A DNA stretch of 64,000 bases from Variovorax sp. 770b2 (GCF_900115685.1 NZ_FOXJ01000001.1:3258449-3322448), one strand, 5' to 3'; counted from the stretch's first letter, positions 1 to 9,212 are shown. The notes: generated by a model not told the origin, from the sequence alone. Made by a program: numbers and translations.

Positions 1-3000
1 GTCGACAAGCTGCTCACGCTGCTGTTGGTCGAGCTCAAGCCAGTCGACAGGCTTGAGATGCCGCTGGTTGCAGTGCTCAGGCCGGACGAAGTGGAGGTCG
101 ACAAGCTGCTGACACTGCTATTGGTGGAGCTCAAGCCAGTGGAGAGGCTGGATATCCCGCTGGTCGCCGTGCTCAAGCCCGAAGAGGTCGAAGTCGAGAG
201 GCTTGAGATGCTGCTGGTCGCGGTGCTCAGGCCCGACGACGTGGAGGTCGAGAGGCTAGTGACACTGCTGTTGGTCGAGCTCAAGCCGGTGGAAAGGCTA
301 GAGATGCCACTGGTGGCAGTGCTCAGTCCGGACGACGTCGATGTCGACAGGCTGCTCACACGGCTATTCGTCGAGCTCAGGCCGGTAGACAGGCTGGAGA
401 TGCCGCTGGTTGCCGTGCTCAGGCCGGACGACGTCGATGTCGACAAGCTGCTCACGCTGCTATTCGTGGTGCTCAGGCCAGTCGAAAGACTCGATATACC
501 GCTGGTCGCCGTGCTCAAACCCGACGACGTGGACGTCGACAGGCTGCCGACGCTGCTGTTGGTCGAGCTCAGACCAGTCGAAAGGCTCGATATACCGCTG
601 GTCGCCGTGCTCAGGCCCGACGACGTCGAAGACGACAGGCTGCTCACGCTGCTGTTCGTGGTGCTCAGACCGGTAGACAGGCTCGAGACGCTGCTGGCCG
701 CGGTGCTCAGGCCCGACGATGTCGAGGACGACAGGCTGCTCACGCCGCTGTTGGTTGTGCTCAGTCCCGTGGACAGGCTCGAAATGCCGCTGGAGACGGA
801 AGTCGACAGCGACGTCAACTGGCCAAAGTTCACTGCATCGGTGGGGTTCGCACCCGCTGCGACGTTGGTGAGGACCACCGGCGCCGCGGCGCCCACACCG
901 CCCAGGGTGATCTTGGTGTGGCTCGCGTCGTCGTACTGAACCGAGTTGGCCAGGCCGGTCGACAGGCTGCCGATACCGCTCGTGGCCGTGCTCAGGCCGC
1001 TGGACAGGCTGGAGATGCCGCTGGTCGCGGAGTTCAGTCCGGTCGACAGGCTCGATATGCCGCTGGTGGCCGTGCTCAGACCCGACGACGTCGAAGTCGA
1101 CAGGCTGCTGGCGCTGCTGTTCGTGGTGCTCAGACCGGTAGACAGGCTCGAGATACCGCTGGTCGCCGTGCTGAGGCCGGACGACGTCGAGGTCGACAGG
1201 CTGCTGATACGGCTCGTCGCGGTGCTCAGGCCGCTCGAAGTAGAAGTCGACAGGCTGCTCACGCTGCTGTTCGTCGAACTCAGGCCGGTGGACAGGCTGG
1301 AGACGCCGCTGGTCACCGTGCTCAGCCCGGACGAGGTCGAAGTCGACAAGCTGCTGATGCCACTGGTCGCCGTGCTCAACCCGCTCGACGTCGAGGCGGA
1401 CAAGCTGTTCACGCTGCTGTTCGTGGAACTCAGGCCGGTGGACAGGCTGCCGATGCCACTCGTGGCCGTGCTCAAGCCGGTCGACGTGGAAGCCGAGAGG
1501 CTGCTCACGGCGCTGTTGGTCGAGCTCAGGCCGGTGGACAAGCTGGAGACGCCGCTGGTCGCTGTGCTCAAACCCGACGACGTCGAGGACGACAGACTGC
1601 TGACGCTGCTGTTGGCCGAGCTCAGACCGGTCGACAGGCTGGAGATACCACTGGTCGCCGTACTCAGGCCAGAAGAGGTCGATGTCGACAAGCTGCTGAT
1701 GCTGCTGGTCGCCGTACTCAGCCCGCTCGACGTCGACGTGGACAAGCTGCTTAAGCCGCTGTTCGTGGAACTCAGGCCCGTTGACAGACTGGAGATGCCG
1801 CTGGTGGCGGTGCTGAGGCCGGACGACGTGGAGGTCGACAAGCTGCTTACGGCGCTGTTCGTCGAACTCAGCCCTGTGGACAGACTCGAAACGCCGCTGG
1901 CGCTGCTGCTCAAGCCCGTCGAGAGGCTGCTGACGCTGCTGTTGGTCGAGCTCAAGCCTGTGGACAGGCTGGAAATGCCGCTGGTGGCGGTGCTCAGGCC
2001 AGACGAAGTGGAGGTCGACAAGCTGCTGATACTGCTGGTCGCCGTGCTCAGGCCGGACGAGGTCGAGGTCGACAGGCTGCTCACGCCGCTGTTGGTCGAG
2101 CTAAGACCAGTCGAAAGGCTCGAAATGCCGCTGGTTGCAGTGCTGAGACCCGAAGAAGTCGAAGTCGACAGGCTGCTCACGCTGCTGTTCGTGGAGCTCA
2201 AACCAGTAGACAGGCTCGAAATACCGCTGGTTGCCGTACTCAGACCCGAAGAGGTCGAGGTCGACAAGCTGCTGATGCGACTGGTCGCCGTGCTCAGGCC
2301 GCTCGACGTCGAAGTCGACAGGCTGCTCACGCTGCTGTTCGTGGAGCTCAAACCCGTCGACAGGCTCGCGATGCCGCTCGTGGCGGTGCTCAGCCCGGAC
2401 GAAGTCGATGTCGACAGACTGCTGATGCTGCTGCCAGTCGTGCTCAATCCGGAAAACAGTTGGCTTCCGTTGATCGCGTCCGTGGATGTGGATGTGACAC
2501 GACCTGCTGCCACATTGGTGACTTGGCGCTCGTTACCCGCCGAACCGACACTGACCACGCCAACTGGCGCAGATCCGGCGAACCCGCCGTATGTCACCCC
2601 GCCGACTGTTGCGCTGGCAACGCCGTTTGCTGCGGCCGTCGAAGCGCCGTCACCCAACGCTACGCTGCGTGCATTGTTCGAAACCGCACCGCGACCGATG
2701 GCAATGCCCGACGTAGCCGCAGCCACGACCGACGATTCGCCGCCAATGGCGATGGCGTCGGTTGCGGCGGCATTTGCGCCAGCCACCGCATTCCCGCCAA
2801 GGGCAACGGCCCCGGTGGCCGATGAAGTCGCGCTATCACCGATCGCAACGCCGGACGCGCTGCTGGCCTTGGCCGAGTTGCCCAAGGCGACGGCCTTTGT
2901 GCCCGCTACTGTGTTGGCGCCCAGAGCAACGGCATTGGTCGAGGTGGTGTTGGCGTTTTCGCCGATCGCGACGGATGCACCGCCGTTTGCAACCGCCAGC

Positions 3001-3716
3001 ACACCAACCGCCACCGCGTTGGCCCCCAGAGCCTTGGCTCCGGTGTCCTCGGTCAGAGCGCCGCCGATGGCGACGCTGTTCAAGCCCGCCGCGTTGCTGC
3101 TGCGGCCGATGGCGATGGCCTGCTCGCCCGAAGCCACGGACCCGCCTTTGCCCGTGCCGTTGCCTCCACCGATGGCAACCGAAGACGTCCCACTGGCGTT
3201 GGCATCGTTGCCGAGCGCGAATGCGCCGGCATTGCCGTTAGCCTTCGCCCCGGAACCAATGGCGGTTGCGCTACCGCCAACGGCGGTGGCGCTCGCGTTG
3301 TTGCCGATGGCGATGTTATAGCCGCCGCCGCCGTTGGTCGTGGCGCCGTTGCCCAAGGCGACGTCGGCCGTGTTGGACGCGACGGCACTGAAACCAACGG
3401 CCGTCGCGCCAGTGCCGCCAGCGCTTGCCAAAGAGCCGATAGCCACAGCATTCGCGCCAGCTGCGTTCGCCCTTGTGGTCGCCGTGTTGCCCGATCCGAT
3501 GGCAACGCCAGTGGCCGACGCCGCACCGACCGTCGCGCTGGTGCCTATATATGAGGCTCGCGCGCCTGGCGCAAAGCCCGTGGCCGCAACCACGAGAGCG
3601 ACCGCAACAGCCACAGTCGACTTGCTGCTGCGCTTGCCCCGAGCCGAGGTGAGTTCGGAAGCCGCCACCCACGCGCCGAGCGCTTCATTCCAAATACTAC
3701 GGTATGACTTGTTCAT
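1..3716 (-). CDS. Trimeric autotransporter adhesin (Hep_Hag/YadA type), N-terminal 1238 residues, C-terminus outside window
   Basis: Large surface adhesin of the type V-c secretion family, reading leftward off the window. The ATG at 3716-3714 opens an extended signal peptide (ESPR) beginning MNKSYRSIWNEALGAWVAA, followed by a hydrophobic stretch and a likely cleavage after about residue 54 (GARA). Residues about 58-385 are Hep_Hag head repeats of the form AVAIGxxA. A YadA-like neck follows at about 390-420 (QVTNVAAG then DAINGSQL). Residues about 420-935 are a Ser/Thr-rich stalk made of SSLST units. A second insertion and neck lie at about 935-968 (ITLGG, NVAAG, DAVNFGQL), and SLST repeats then continue to the window edge. 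The frame stays open with no stop. The C-terminal trimeric beta-barrel anchor is expected to the left and is not seen. SLST motifs are known from Burkholderia Hep_Hag adhesins. Its divergent neighbours are a DUF4019 protein, a DUF2827 protein and a glycosyltransferase. Confidence 0.93.
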   Translation of the reverse strand, partial: MNKSYRSIWNEALGAWVAASELTSARGKRSSKSTVAVAVALVVAATGFAPGARASYIGTSATVGAASATGVAIGSGNTATTRANAAGANAVAIGSLASAGGTGATAVGFSAVASNTADVALGNGATTNGGGGYNIAIGNNASATAVGGSATAIGSGAKANGNAGAFALGNDANASGTSSVAIGGGNGTGKGGSVASGEQAIAIGRSSNAAGLNSVAIGGALTEDTGAKALGANAVAVGVLAVANGGASVAIGENANTTSTNAVALGANTVAGTKAVALGNSAKASSASGVAIGDSATSSATGAVALGGNAVAGANAAATDAIAIGGESSVVAAATSGIAIGRGAVSNNARSVALGDGASTAAANGVASATVGGVTYGGFAGSAPVGVVSVGSAGNERQVTNVAAGRVTSTSTDAINGSQLFSGLSTTGSSISSLSTSTSSGLSTATSGIASLSTGLSSTNSSVSSLSTSTSSGLSTATSRISSLSTSTSSGLSTATSGISSLSTGLSSTNSSVSSLSTSTSSGLSTATSGISSLSTGLSSTNSGVSSLSTSTSSGLSTATSSISSLSTSTSSGLSTATSGISSLSTGLSSTNSSVSSLSTGLSSSASGVSSLSTGLSSTNSAVSSLSTSTSSGLSTATSGISSLSTGLSSTNSGLSSLSTSTSSGLSTATSSISSLSTSTSSGLSTATSGISSLSTGLSSANSSVSSLSSSTSSGLSTATSGVSSLSTGLSSTNSAVSSLSASTSTGLSTATSGIGSLSTGLSSTNSSVNSLSASTSSGLSTATSGISSLSTSTSSGLSTVTSGVSSLSTGLSSTNSSVSSLSTSTSSGLSTATSRISSLSTSTSSGLSTATSGISSLSTGLSTTNSSASSLSTSTSSGLSTATSGISSLSTGLNSATSGISSLSSGLSTATSGIGSLSTGLANSVQYDDASHTKITLGGVGAAAPVVLTNVAAGANPTDAVNFGQLTSLSTSVSSGISSLSTGLSTTNSGVSSLSSSTSSGLSTAASSVSSLSTGLSTTNSSVSSLSSSTSSGLSTATSGISSLSTGLSSTNSSVGSLSTSTSSGLSTATSGISSLSTGLSTTNSSVSSLSTSTSSGLSTATSGISSLSTGLSSTNSRVSSLSTSTSSGLSTATSGISSLSTGLSSTNSSVTSLSTSTSSGLSTATSSISSLSTSTSSGLSTATSGISSLSTGLSSTNSSVSSLSTSTSSGLSTATSGISSLSTGLSSTNSSVSSLS
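3..2458 (-). repeat. SLST stalk repeat array (42-bp and 54-bp units) within the trimeric adhesin
   Basis: Two kinds of coding repeat alternate here: a 14-residue unit close to SSLSTGLSTTNSSV (42 bp) and an 18-residue unit close to SSLSTSTSSGLSTATSGI (54 bp). Equivalent bases recur 96 bp apart (for example at 10 and 106), which is one 42 plus one 54. They also recur 150 bp apart (for example at 2181 and 2331), which is one 42 plus two 54. The array is interrupted once, at about 810-960, by a neck and short globular segment. Unit sequences vary at synonymous sites, so the array is not a recent perfect duplication. Confidence 0.85.
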
Positions 3717-4028
3717 TAGATTCGAGCTCGGTTCACAGAGGGACTGACACAGGTCGGCATCCAAACGACAGCTGCCACGGCTGGTCGCTGGACATCAGGC
3801 GCAAAGACGCGCGTGTGCTTACAGGAATGCTGGAATGTACGCATCCGTTTACATTCTTGATGCACTGCAGCAATGAAAACCGAAAATTGAGGATTTAGTT
3901 CACAAAATCTCGTGGTTCACCGGGCAATGCGTGAACGGCTGTTGCGGCCAGACGACGGGGCCGCGGGGCGCCACCTAGAATTGCGAGCGCCCTGCCAGAC
4001 CCTGGCTTCGCCATTCAAGGACGCCCCG
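3717..4028. promoter_or_regulatory. Divergent intergenic region between the trimeric adhesin and the DUF4019 operon
   Basis: These 312 bp hold no convincing gene. They must contain the start signals of both the leftward adhesin and the rightward DUF4019-DUF2827-glycosyltransferase operon. The middle (about 3830-3905) is clearly AT-richer than its surroundings. It contains an inverted repeat at 3833-3856. A -10-like TAGAAT lies at 3976-3981, about 48 bp before the DUF4019 ATG, but it has no convincing -35 partner. No strong Shine-Dalgarno sequence precedes the adhesin ATG. Confidence 0.5.
3833..3856. promoter_or_regulatory. Inverted repeat GAATGTA-N10-TACATTC, operator candidate
   Basis: Perfect 7-bp arms lie at 3833-3839 and 3850-3856 with a 10-bp spacer, so the centres of the half-sites are 17 bp apart, within reach of a dimeric regulator. 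It sits 117 bp upstream of the adhesin ATG and 173 bp upstream of the DUF4019 ATG. It could serve either or both. The regulator is not known. Confidence 0.35.
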
Positions 4029-4469
4029 ATGAAGCAGCTTTTTCTCCGCCTCTTTGCCGTATTTGCATTTACCGCGAGCGCTTCGTGTGCCTTGGCCCAA
4101 GAAGGCACCTCGGCAGACGAACTGGTCCAGGCGGCTCTAACCGGCTTGCGCCAGATCGATGAGAACCGTTCCGCAGAGCTGTGGGATGCCACCTCCGCCT
4201 TCGTGAAAACGAGGCTTCCGAAGGCGGAATTCGTGAGCAACATGCAACGCACCCGCCAGACGGTCGGCACCGTGGTCCGCCGCGACTGGGCCAGCGTGGT
4301 GCGCATTCGCTATCTGGATGACAGCAGTGGCGTGCCAGCCGGCCAGTACGCCAACGTCGACTTCGCCACGCATCTCAACAACGACAAGACCGTCTTCGAA
4401 AAGGTCAGCTTCCGCCTGGAGCCCGGCGGCTGGAAACTGACCGGCTACGTCCCCCGCGAAACGCAATGA
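4029..4469 (+). CDS. Exported DUF4019 family protein
   Basis: A 146-residue protein of unknown function with a clear N-terminal signal peptide (MKQLFLRLFAVFAFTASA, likely cleaved after about residue 23, ALAQ). The mature part matches the DUF4019 pattern: an early tryptophan (ELWDATSAF), a middle RTRQTVGTVVRR segment and a C-terminal GGWKLTGY motif. It is therefore expected in the periplasm. The frame is open further upstream to 3912, but the ATG at 4029 is chosen because it starts the signal peptide. Its stop overlaps the next start as ATGA, so it is translationally coupled to the DUF2827 gene. The context suggests a role with the adhesin or its modification, but nothing in the sequence proves it. 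Confidence 0.82.
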   Translation: MKQLFLRLFAVFAFTASASCALAQEGTSADELVQAALTGLRQIDENRSAELWDATSAFVKTRLPKAEFVSNMQRTRQTVGTVVRRDWASVVRIRYLDDSSGVPAGQYANVDFATHLNNDKTVFEKVSFRLEPGGWKLTGYVPRETQ

Positions 4470-5602
4470 CCCCCGGCACCGGCCTGCGCATCGGCATCAC
4501 CATCGGCCTCCACCACGAGGCCGAGACCCTCTGGAACAACGGCATCAAGCAAAACGCCGTATTCCTGGCCGAAGCCCTCAAGCACTGCCCCAACGTCGCC
4601 TCGGTCGTCCTGGTCAACACCACCGCCATCTCCATCACCCCCGCCCTGCCCTGGGACCAGGCCCGCTGGCCCACCGTGACCTTCGAAGCGGCCAAGGACA
4701 CCGTCGACGTGCTGATCGAGCTCGGCGGGCAGATCGACGGCACGCAGACCGACTACCTGAAGCAGCGCGGTGCACGGCTGGTGTCGTACTGCTGCGGCTT
4801 CGAGTACGTCCATGCCATGGAGTCGATGCTGTTCAACAAGCCCCTCTGGGGCCAGAACCTGTATGTCAACCAGCGCTACGACGACATCTGGATGGTTCCG
4901 CAGGTCGCCAACATCAGCCAGCCGTACTTCGAGGTGCTGCGCCGCACCGAGGCGCGCGCGGTGCCTTTCGTCTGGAGCCCGGTGTTTCTGGACGAGCGCA
5001 CGCGCGCCCTGCCCGACGCCGGCGTGTACCAGCCCCGCAGCGGGCCGCGCCGGCTCAGCGTGATGGAGCCGAACATCAACGTCGTGAAGTTCTGTCTTTA
5101 TCCGATCCTGGTTGCCGAACTGTCCTACCGCGCGCGGCCCGACGCCATCGCCCTCCTTCAGGTCACCAACGCCGAGCGGATGGCCAAGGAGAACATGGAG
5201 TTCATCATGCTGATGAACCAGCTCGACCTGGTCCGCGAACACAAGGCCGTGTTCCTCGGCCGGCACGAAACGCCCGTGTTCCTCGCCGAGAGCACCGACA
5301 TCGTGGTTTCCCACCAGTGGGAGAACCCGCTCAACTACTTTTACCTGGAGACCTGCTGGCAGGGCTACCCGCTGGTGCACAACGCGCACCTGTGCGCGGA
5401 CCTGGGCTACTACTACCAGGGCAACGACGTGGCCGCGGGCAGCGCCCGCGTGCTCGAAGCCATCGACACCCACGATGCACAGGCCCCCGCGTACCGCGAG
5501 CGCCAGCGCCGCCTGATCGATCGCTACCTCCCCGGCAACGCGGCAGCCACCGAGGTCTACAACGACCTGCTGCTCGGCCTGATGCAGCGCCCTGCCCGAT
5601 GA
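4466..5602 (+). CDS. DUF2827 family protein, glycosyltransferase-like
   Basis: A 378-residue cytoplasmic protein without signal peptide or membrane segment. It looks like the DUF2827 family, found mostly in Burkholderiales and of unproven function. An N-terminal Rossmann-like half begins with GLRIGITIGL and has DVLIELGGQ at about residues 70-85. A C-terminal half has NINVVKFCLYP, a later VVSHQWENPLNYFYLE segment and a GYPLVHNAHL stretch. The last resembles the acidic/EX7E-like sugar-nucleotide region of GT-B enzymes, so a glycosyltransferase fold is a reasonable inference. It overlaps the DUF4019 stop by 4 bp and is followed 12 bp later by another glycosyltransferase, forming one operon divergent from the trimeric adhesin. 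Confidence 0.8.
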   Translation: MTPGTGLRIGITIGLHHEAETLWNNGIKQNAVFLAEALKHCPNVASVVLVNTTAISITPALPWDQARWPTVTFEAAKDTVDVLIELGGQIDGTQTDYLKQRGARLVSYCCGFEYVHAMESMLFNKPLWGQNLYVNQRYDDIWMVPQVANISQPYFEVLRRTEARAVPFVWSPVFLDERTRALPDAGVYQPRSGPRRLSVMEPNINVVKFCLYPILVAELSYRARPDAIALLQVTNAERMAKENMEFIMLMNQLDLVREHKAVFLGRHETPVFLAESTDIVVSHQWENPLNYFYLETCWQGYPLVHNAHLCADLGYYYQGNDVAAGSARVLEAIDTHDAQAPAYRERQRRLIDRYLPGNAAATEVYNDLLLGLMQRPAR

Positions 5603-5614
5603 ACGGAACCCGCC

Positions 5615-6472
5615 ATGCTTGAACCCTCCGAACTCCGGCAGTTTTTCCCGGTGGTCGTCTCGCCCAGCCACGACGGCAAGTTCTTCCAGAACTACGTGAC
5701 GTCGCTGCTGAACTTCGCCATCGAAGCCGAGCGCGCCGGCATGCGCATGCAGGTGCTGTTCCACCAGGGCGAGAGCCTGGTGACGCGCGCGCGGAACAAC
5801 TGCGTGGCCCAGTTCCTGGCCAACCCGCACTGGACGCACCTGTTCTGGATCGACGCCGACGTCGGCTTCTCGGCACAGGCGGCCTTCCGGCTGCTGCTGT
5901 CGGGCTACGACATCGCCGCCGGCGTCTATCCGCTCAAGCGCGAGAACTGGCCCGCCGAAGGCGTACCCGCAGGCACGACGCAGCAACAGTTCGAAGCCAC
6001 CTTCACCCGCTACACGGTCAACGCGAAGGCGTCCGAAGTCACCTCCAAGGTCGAGCTCGAAGTGCAGCCCGACGGCTTCATGAAGATGACCGAGGCGCCG
6101 ACCGGCTTCATGGTGATCAAGCGCGCTGTGTTCGAGCGCCTCGTGGCCAGCTACCCCGACCTGAACTACGTGCCCGACAGCATCGGCGAGGCCGACCGCG
6201 GCCTGCACTACCGGTTCTTCGATGTGATGGTCGACCCGGAAACGCGCCGCTACCTGTCGGAAGACTACGGCTTCTGCCGCCTGTGGTCGGGGCTGGGCGA
6301 GTCGATCTACATCGACGCGAACTCCAACCTGAGCCACCAGGGCGCCAAGATGTACCGCGGCGATTTCGCCAACTCGCTGCTGACCTCGCTGCCCCACGCC
6401 GTGGGCGGCCCTGCCGGCGCGGCGATGGTGCTCAGGGGCGAGGAACACCTCAAGCCGAACGTGCCGGGATAA
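5615..6472 (+). CDS. Glycosyltransferase, GT-A type
   Basis: A 285-residue soluble protein. The N-terminal part resembles nucleotide-sugar transferases: VVVSPSHDG near residue 13, then LVTRARNNCVAQF and FWIDADVGF at about 78-85, where DAD at 80-82 is the expected metal-binding DxD. Further on are an APTGFMVIKRAVF segment and a conserved acidic EDYGFC motif, seen in GT-A enzymes where an Asp or Glu acts near the acceptor. It is the last gene of the three-gene operon with DUF4019 and DUF2827 and ends before a strong terminator. The acceptor is unknown. The adjacent Ser/Thr-rich adhesin is a candidate by context only. Confidence 0.8.
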   Translation: MLEPSELRQFFPVVVSPSHDGKFFQNYVTSLLNFAIEAERAGMRMQVLFHQGESLVTRARNNCVAQFLANPHWTHLFWIDADVGFSAQAAFRLLLSGYDIAAGVYPLKRENWPAEGVPAGTTQQQFEATFTRYTVNAKASEVTSKVELEVQPDGFMKMTEAPTGFMVIKRAVFERLVASYPDLNYVPDSIGEADRGLHYRFFDVMVDPETRRYLSEDYGFCRLWSGLGESIYIDANSNLSHQGAKMYRGDFANSLLTSLPHAVGGPAGAAMVLRGEEHLKPNVPG

Positions 6473-6500
6473 ACAAGGCACGAGCAAACGCAGCGCCCAC

Positions 6501-6530
6501 GAAAAAGCCCCGCCGAAGCGGGGCTTTTTC
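6501..6530. terminator. Strong bidirectional intrinsic terminator
   Basis: A perfect 13-bp stem (6501-6513 pairing with 6518-6530) closes a CGAA tetraloop. Runs of A and T lie at the outer ends of the arms, so it can act in both directions. It lies between the convergent glycosyltransferase and acnB genes. Confidence 0.9.
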
Positions 6531-6551
6531 AATGCGCAGACCTGAAGACGA

Positions 6552-9134
6552 TCAGGCCGCAGCCGTCTCGGCCACCTTGTAGTCGTCGATCTTGTCGAAG
6601 TTCAGGTATTGGTAGATCTGGCTGCTCGACGCATCGAGCACGCCCGTCGCGGCCATGTATTCCTCGCGCGTCGGGATGCGGCCCAGGCGCGAGCAGATCG
6701 CGGCCAGTTCGGCCGAGCCGAGGTACACGTTGGTGTTCTTGCCCAGGCGGTTGGGGAAGTTGCGGGTGCTGGTGGACATCACCGTCGCACCTTCGCGCAC
6801 CTGCGCCTGGTTGCCCATGCACAGCGAGCAGCCCGGCATTTCGGTGCGCGCGCCGGCATTGCCGAACACGCCGTAGTGGCCTTCCTCGGTGAGCTGCTGC
6901 GCGTCCATCTTGGTCGGCGGTGCGATCCACAGCTTGACCGGGATGTCGCGCTTGCCTTCGAGCAGCTTGGAGGCCGCACGGAAGTGGCCGATGTTGGTCA
7001 TGCACGAACCGATGAACACCTCGTCGATCACGGCACCGGCCACATCGCTGAGCGTCTTCACGTCGTCCGGGTCGTTCGGGCAGGCCACGATGGGTTCGTG
7101 GATCTCGGCCAGGTCGATCTCGATGACGGCCGCGTAGTCGGCGTCGGCATCGCCCTTGAGCAGTTGCTGGTCGGCCAGCCAGGCTTCCTGCGCGGCGATG
7201 CGGCGCGCCAGCGTGCGGGCGTCGGCGTAGCCTTCGGCAATCATCCACTTCATCAGCGTGATGTTGCTGTTGATGTATTCGGCGATCGGTTCCTTGTTCA
7301 GGTGCACCGTGCAGCCGGCGGCCGAGCGCTCGGCCGAGGCGTCGCTCAGCTCGAAGGCTTGTTCGACCTTCAGGTCGGGCAGGCCTTCGATTTCCAGGAT
7401 GCGGCCCGAGAAGATGTTCTTCTTGCCTTGCTTGGCCACCGTCAGCAGGCCCGCCTTGATGGCGTACAGCGGAATCGCGTTGACCAGGTCACGCAGCGTG
7501 ACGCCGGGCTGCATCTTGCCCTTGAAGCGCACGAGCACCGATTCGGGCATGTCCAGCGGCATCACGCCGGTGGCGGCCGCGAAGGCCACCAGGCCTGAGC
7601 CCGCGGGGAAGCTGATGCCGATGGGGAAACGGGTGTGGCTGTCGCCGCCGGTGCCCACGGTGTCGGGCGTCAGCAGGCGGTTGAGCCACGAATGGATCAC
7701 GCCGTCGCCCGGGCGCAGCGAGACGCCGCCGCGGTTGGCCATGAACTCGGGCAGTTCGTGGTGCATCTTGACGTCGACCTTCTTCGGGTACGCCGCCGTG
7801 TGGCAGAACGACTGCATCACGAGGTCGGCCGAGAAGCCCAGGCAGGCCAGGTCTTTCAGCTCGTCGCGCGTCATCGGGCCGGTGGTGTCCTGCGAGCCGA
7901 CCGAAGTCATCTTGGGTTCGCAATACGTGCCCGGGCGAACGCCCTGGCCTTCGGGCAGGCCGCAGGCGCGGCCGACCATCTTCTGTGCGAGCGAGAAGCC
8001 CTTCTTGGTGTCCACCGGGCTTTGCGGCAGGCGAAACAGCGTGGAGACCGGCAAGCCCAGCGCCTCGCGCGCCTTGGTCGTGAGGCCGCGGCCGATGATC
8101 AGCGGAATGCGGCCGCCGGCGCGCACTTCGTCGAACAGCACGTCGCTCTTGACGGTGAATTCGGCGATGACCTTGCCGTCCTTCAGCGCCTTGCCTTCAT
8201 AGGGACGCAGCTCGACCACGTCGCCCATGTTCATCTGCGCCACGTCGAGCTCGATCGGGAGCGCGCCCGAGTCTTCCATGGTGTTGTAGAAGATCGGCGC
8301 GATCTTGCCGCCGAGGCAGACGCCGCCGAAACGCTTGTTCGGCACGAACGGAATGTCTTCGCCGGTGAACCACAGCACCGAGTTGGTGGCGCTCTTGCGC
8401 GACGAACCCGTGCCGACCACGTCGCCGGCGTAGGCCACGAGGTGGCCGCGCGCGCGCAGGTCTTCGATGAACTTCACCGGGCCGCGCTTGCCGTCTTCTT
8501 CAGGGACGATGCCGGGGCGTGCGTTCTTGTGCATCGCCAGGGCGTGCATCGGAATGTCGGGACGCGTCGTCGCATCGGGTGCGGGCGACAGGTCGTCGGT
8601 GTTGATTTCGCCAGCCACCTTGAAGATGCTGACGGTGATGCTCTCGGGCACTTCGGGGCGGCTGGTGAACCACTCGGCATCGGCCCAGCTTTGCAGCACG
8701 CCCTTGGCGTGGACGTTGCCCTTGTCGGCCTTTTCCTTGACGTCGTGGAACTGGTCGAACATCAACAGGGTCTTCTTCAGGCCCTCGGCCGCCACGGCAC
8801 CGACTTCGGCGTCGTCCAGCAGATCGATCATCGGGCTGATGTTGTAGCCGCCGAGCATGGTGCCGAGCAGTTCGGTGGCGCGGGCGCGCGAGAGGAATGC
8901 GCTCTTCTCGGTGCCATGCGCCACGGCTGCGAGGTAGCTTGCCTTGACCTTGGCCGCGTCGTCCACGCCGGCGGGCACGCGATAGGTGAGCAGCTCGAGC
9001 AGGAAGGCGCCGTCCTTTTCGTTCGCGCTCTTCAAGAGCTCGATCGCTTCAGAGGTTTGCTTGGCGCTCAGGGGCAGCGGCGGGATACCGAGCGCGGCGC
9101 GTTCGGCAACATGGTCAACGTAGGCTTGCAACAT
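6552..9134 (-). CDS. acnB: Aconitate hydratase B (bifunctional aconitase / 2-methylisocitrate dehydratase)
   Basis: AcnB interconverts citrate and isocitrate in the TCA cycle through a [4Fe-4S] cluster, and can also hydrate 2-methyl-cis-aconitate. The 860 residues match the usual AcnB length (about 865). The N-terminal HEAT-like region is followed by the swivel domain (around residues 165-370) and the catalytic core. The cluster cysteines fall at 711 (IGSCMTNIG), 769 and 772 (PGCSLCMGN), almost the E. coli numbering. The ATG at 9134 is chosen because it follows GGAGAAAAGAAG. The frame is open upstream, but that extension is not AcnB-like. It stands at the left end of the TCA block and follows a small exported protein gene. 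Confidence 0.98.
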   Translation of the reverse strand: MLQAYVDHVAERAALGIPPLPLSAKQTSEAIELLKSANEKDGAFLLELLTYRVPAGVDDAAKVKASYLAAVAHGTEKSAFLSRARATELLGTMLGGYNISPMIDLLDDAEVGAVAAEGLKKTLLMFDQFHDVKEKADKGNVHAKGVLQSWADAEWFTSRPEVPESITVSIFKVAGEINTDDLSPAPDATTRPDIPMHALAMHKNARPGIVPEEDGKRGPVKFIEDLRARGHLVAYAGDVVGTGSSRKSATNSVLWFTGEDIPFVPNKRFGGVCLGGKIAPIFYNTMEDSGALPIELDVAQMNMGDVVELRPYEGKALKDGKVIAEFTVKSDVLFDEVRAGGRIPLIIGRGLTTKAREALGLPVSTLFRLPQSPVDTKKGFSLAQKMVGRACGLPEGQGVRPGTYCEPKMTSVGSQDTTGPMTRDELKDLACLGFSADLVMQSFCHTAAYPKKVDVKMHHELPEFMANRGGVSLRPGDGVIHSWLNRLLTPDTVGTGGDSHTRFPIGISFPAGSGLVAFAAATGVMPLDMPESVLVRFKGKMQPGVTLRDLVNAIPLYAIKAGLLTVAKQGKKNIFSGRILEIEGLPDLKVEQAFELSDASAERSAAGCTVHLNKEPIAEYINSNITLMKWMIAEGYADARTLARRIAAQEAWLADQQLLKGDADADYAAVIEIDLAEIHEPIVACPNDPDDVKTLSDVAGAVIDEVFIGSCMTNIGHFRAASKLLEGKRDIPVKLWIAPPTKMDAQQLTEEGHYGVFGNAGARTEMPGCSLCMGNQAQVREGATVMSTSTRNFPNRLGKNTNVYLGSAELAAICSRLGRIPTREEYMAATGVLDASSSQIYQYLNFDKIDDYKVAETAAA

Positions 9135-9165
9135 CTTCTTTTCTCCGGAAACTGGGCTGGCGGGC

Positions 9166-9197
9166 ATGCAGCGCGGCAAGCAAGAGCCGCGCCGCAT
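9166..9197. other. Imperfect hairpin in the acnB leader
   Basis: Arms ATGC-A-GCGCGGC (9166-9177) and GCCGCGC-C-GCAT (9186-9197) pair over 11 bp with one mismatch around an 8-base loop. It lies about 32 bp upstream of the acnB ATG and downstream of the preceding minus-strand gene. There is no T run, so it is more likely a leader structure or mRNA stabiliser than a terminator. Confidence 0.35.
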
Positions 9198-9212
9198 CCC
9201 TGGTGGGGGCTC

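Noticed and set aside
946..3321. A 791-codon plus-strand open frame (and one at 25-939) opposite the trimeric adhesin, with LVAVLRPDDVEVDRLL-like repeats.
   Set aside because: It is the reverse complement of the SLST repeat coding sequence. The minus frame has an ESPR signal peptide, Hep_Hag repeats and YadA necks. The plus frame has no start context or recognisable domain.
3704..3898. A 64-codon plus-strand ORF in the adhesin/DUF4019 intergenic region.
   Set aside because: It overlaps the adhesin start and has no ribosome binding site or similarity.
4445..6532. A 695-codon minus-strand open frame opposite the DUF2827 and glycosyltransferase genes.
   Set aside because: Composition is typical of antisense GC-rich sequence, and the plus-strand genes have clear motifs and coupling.
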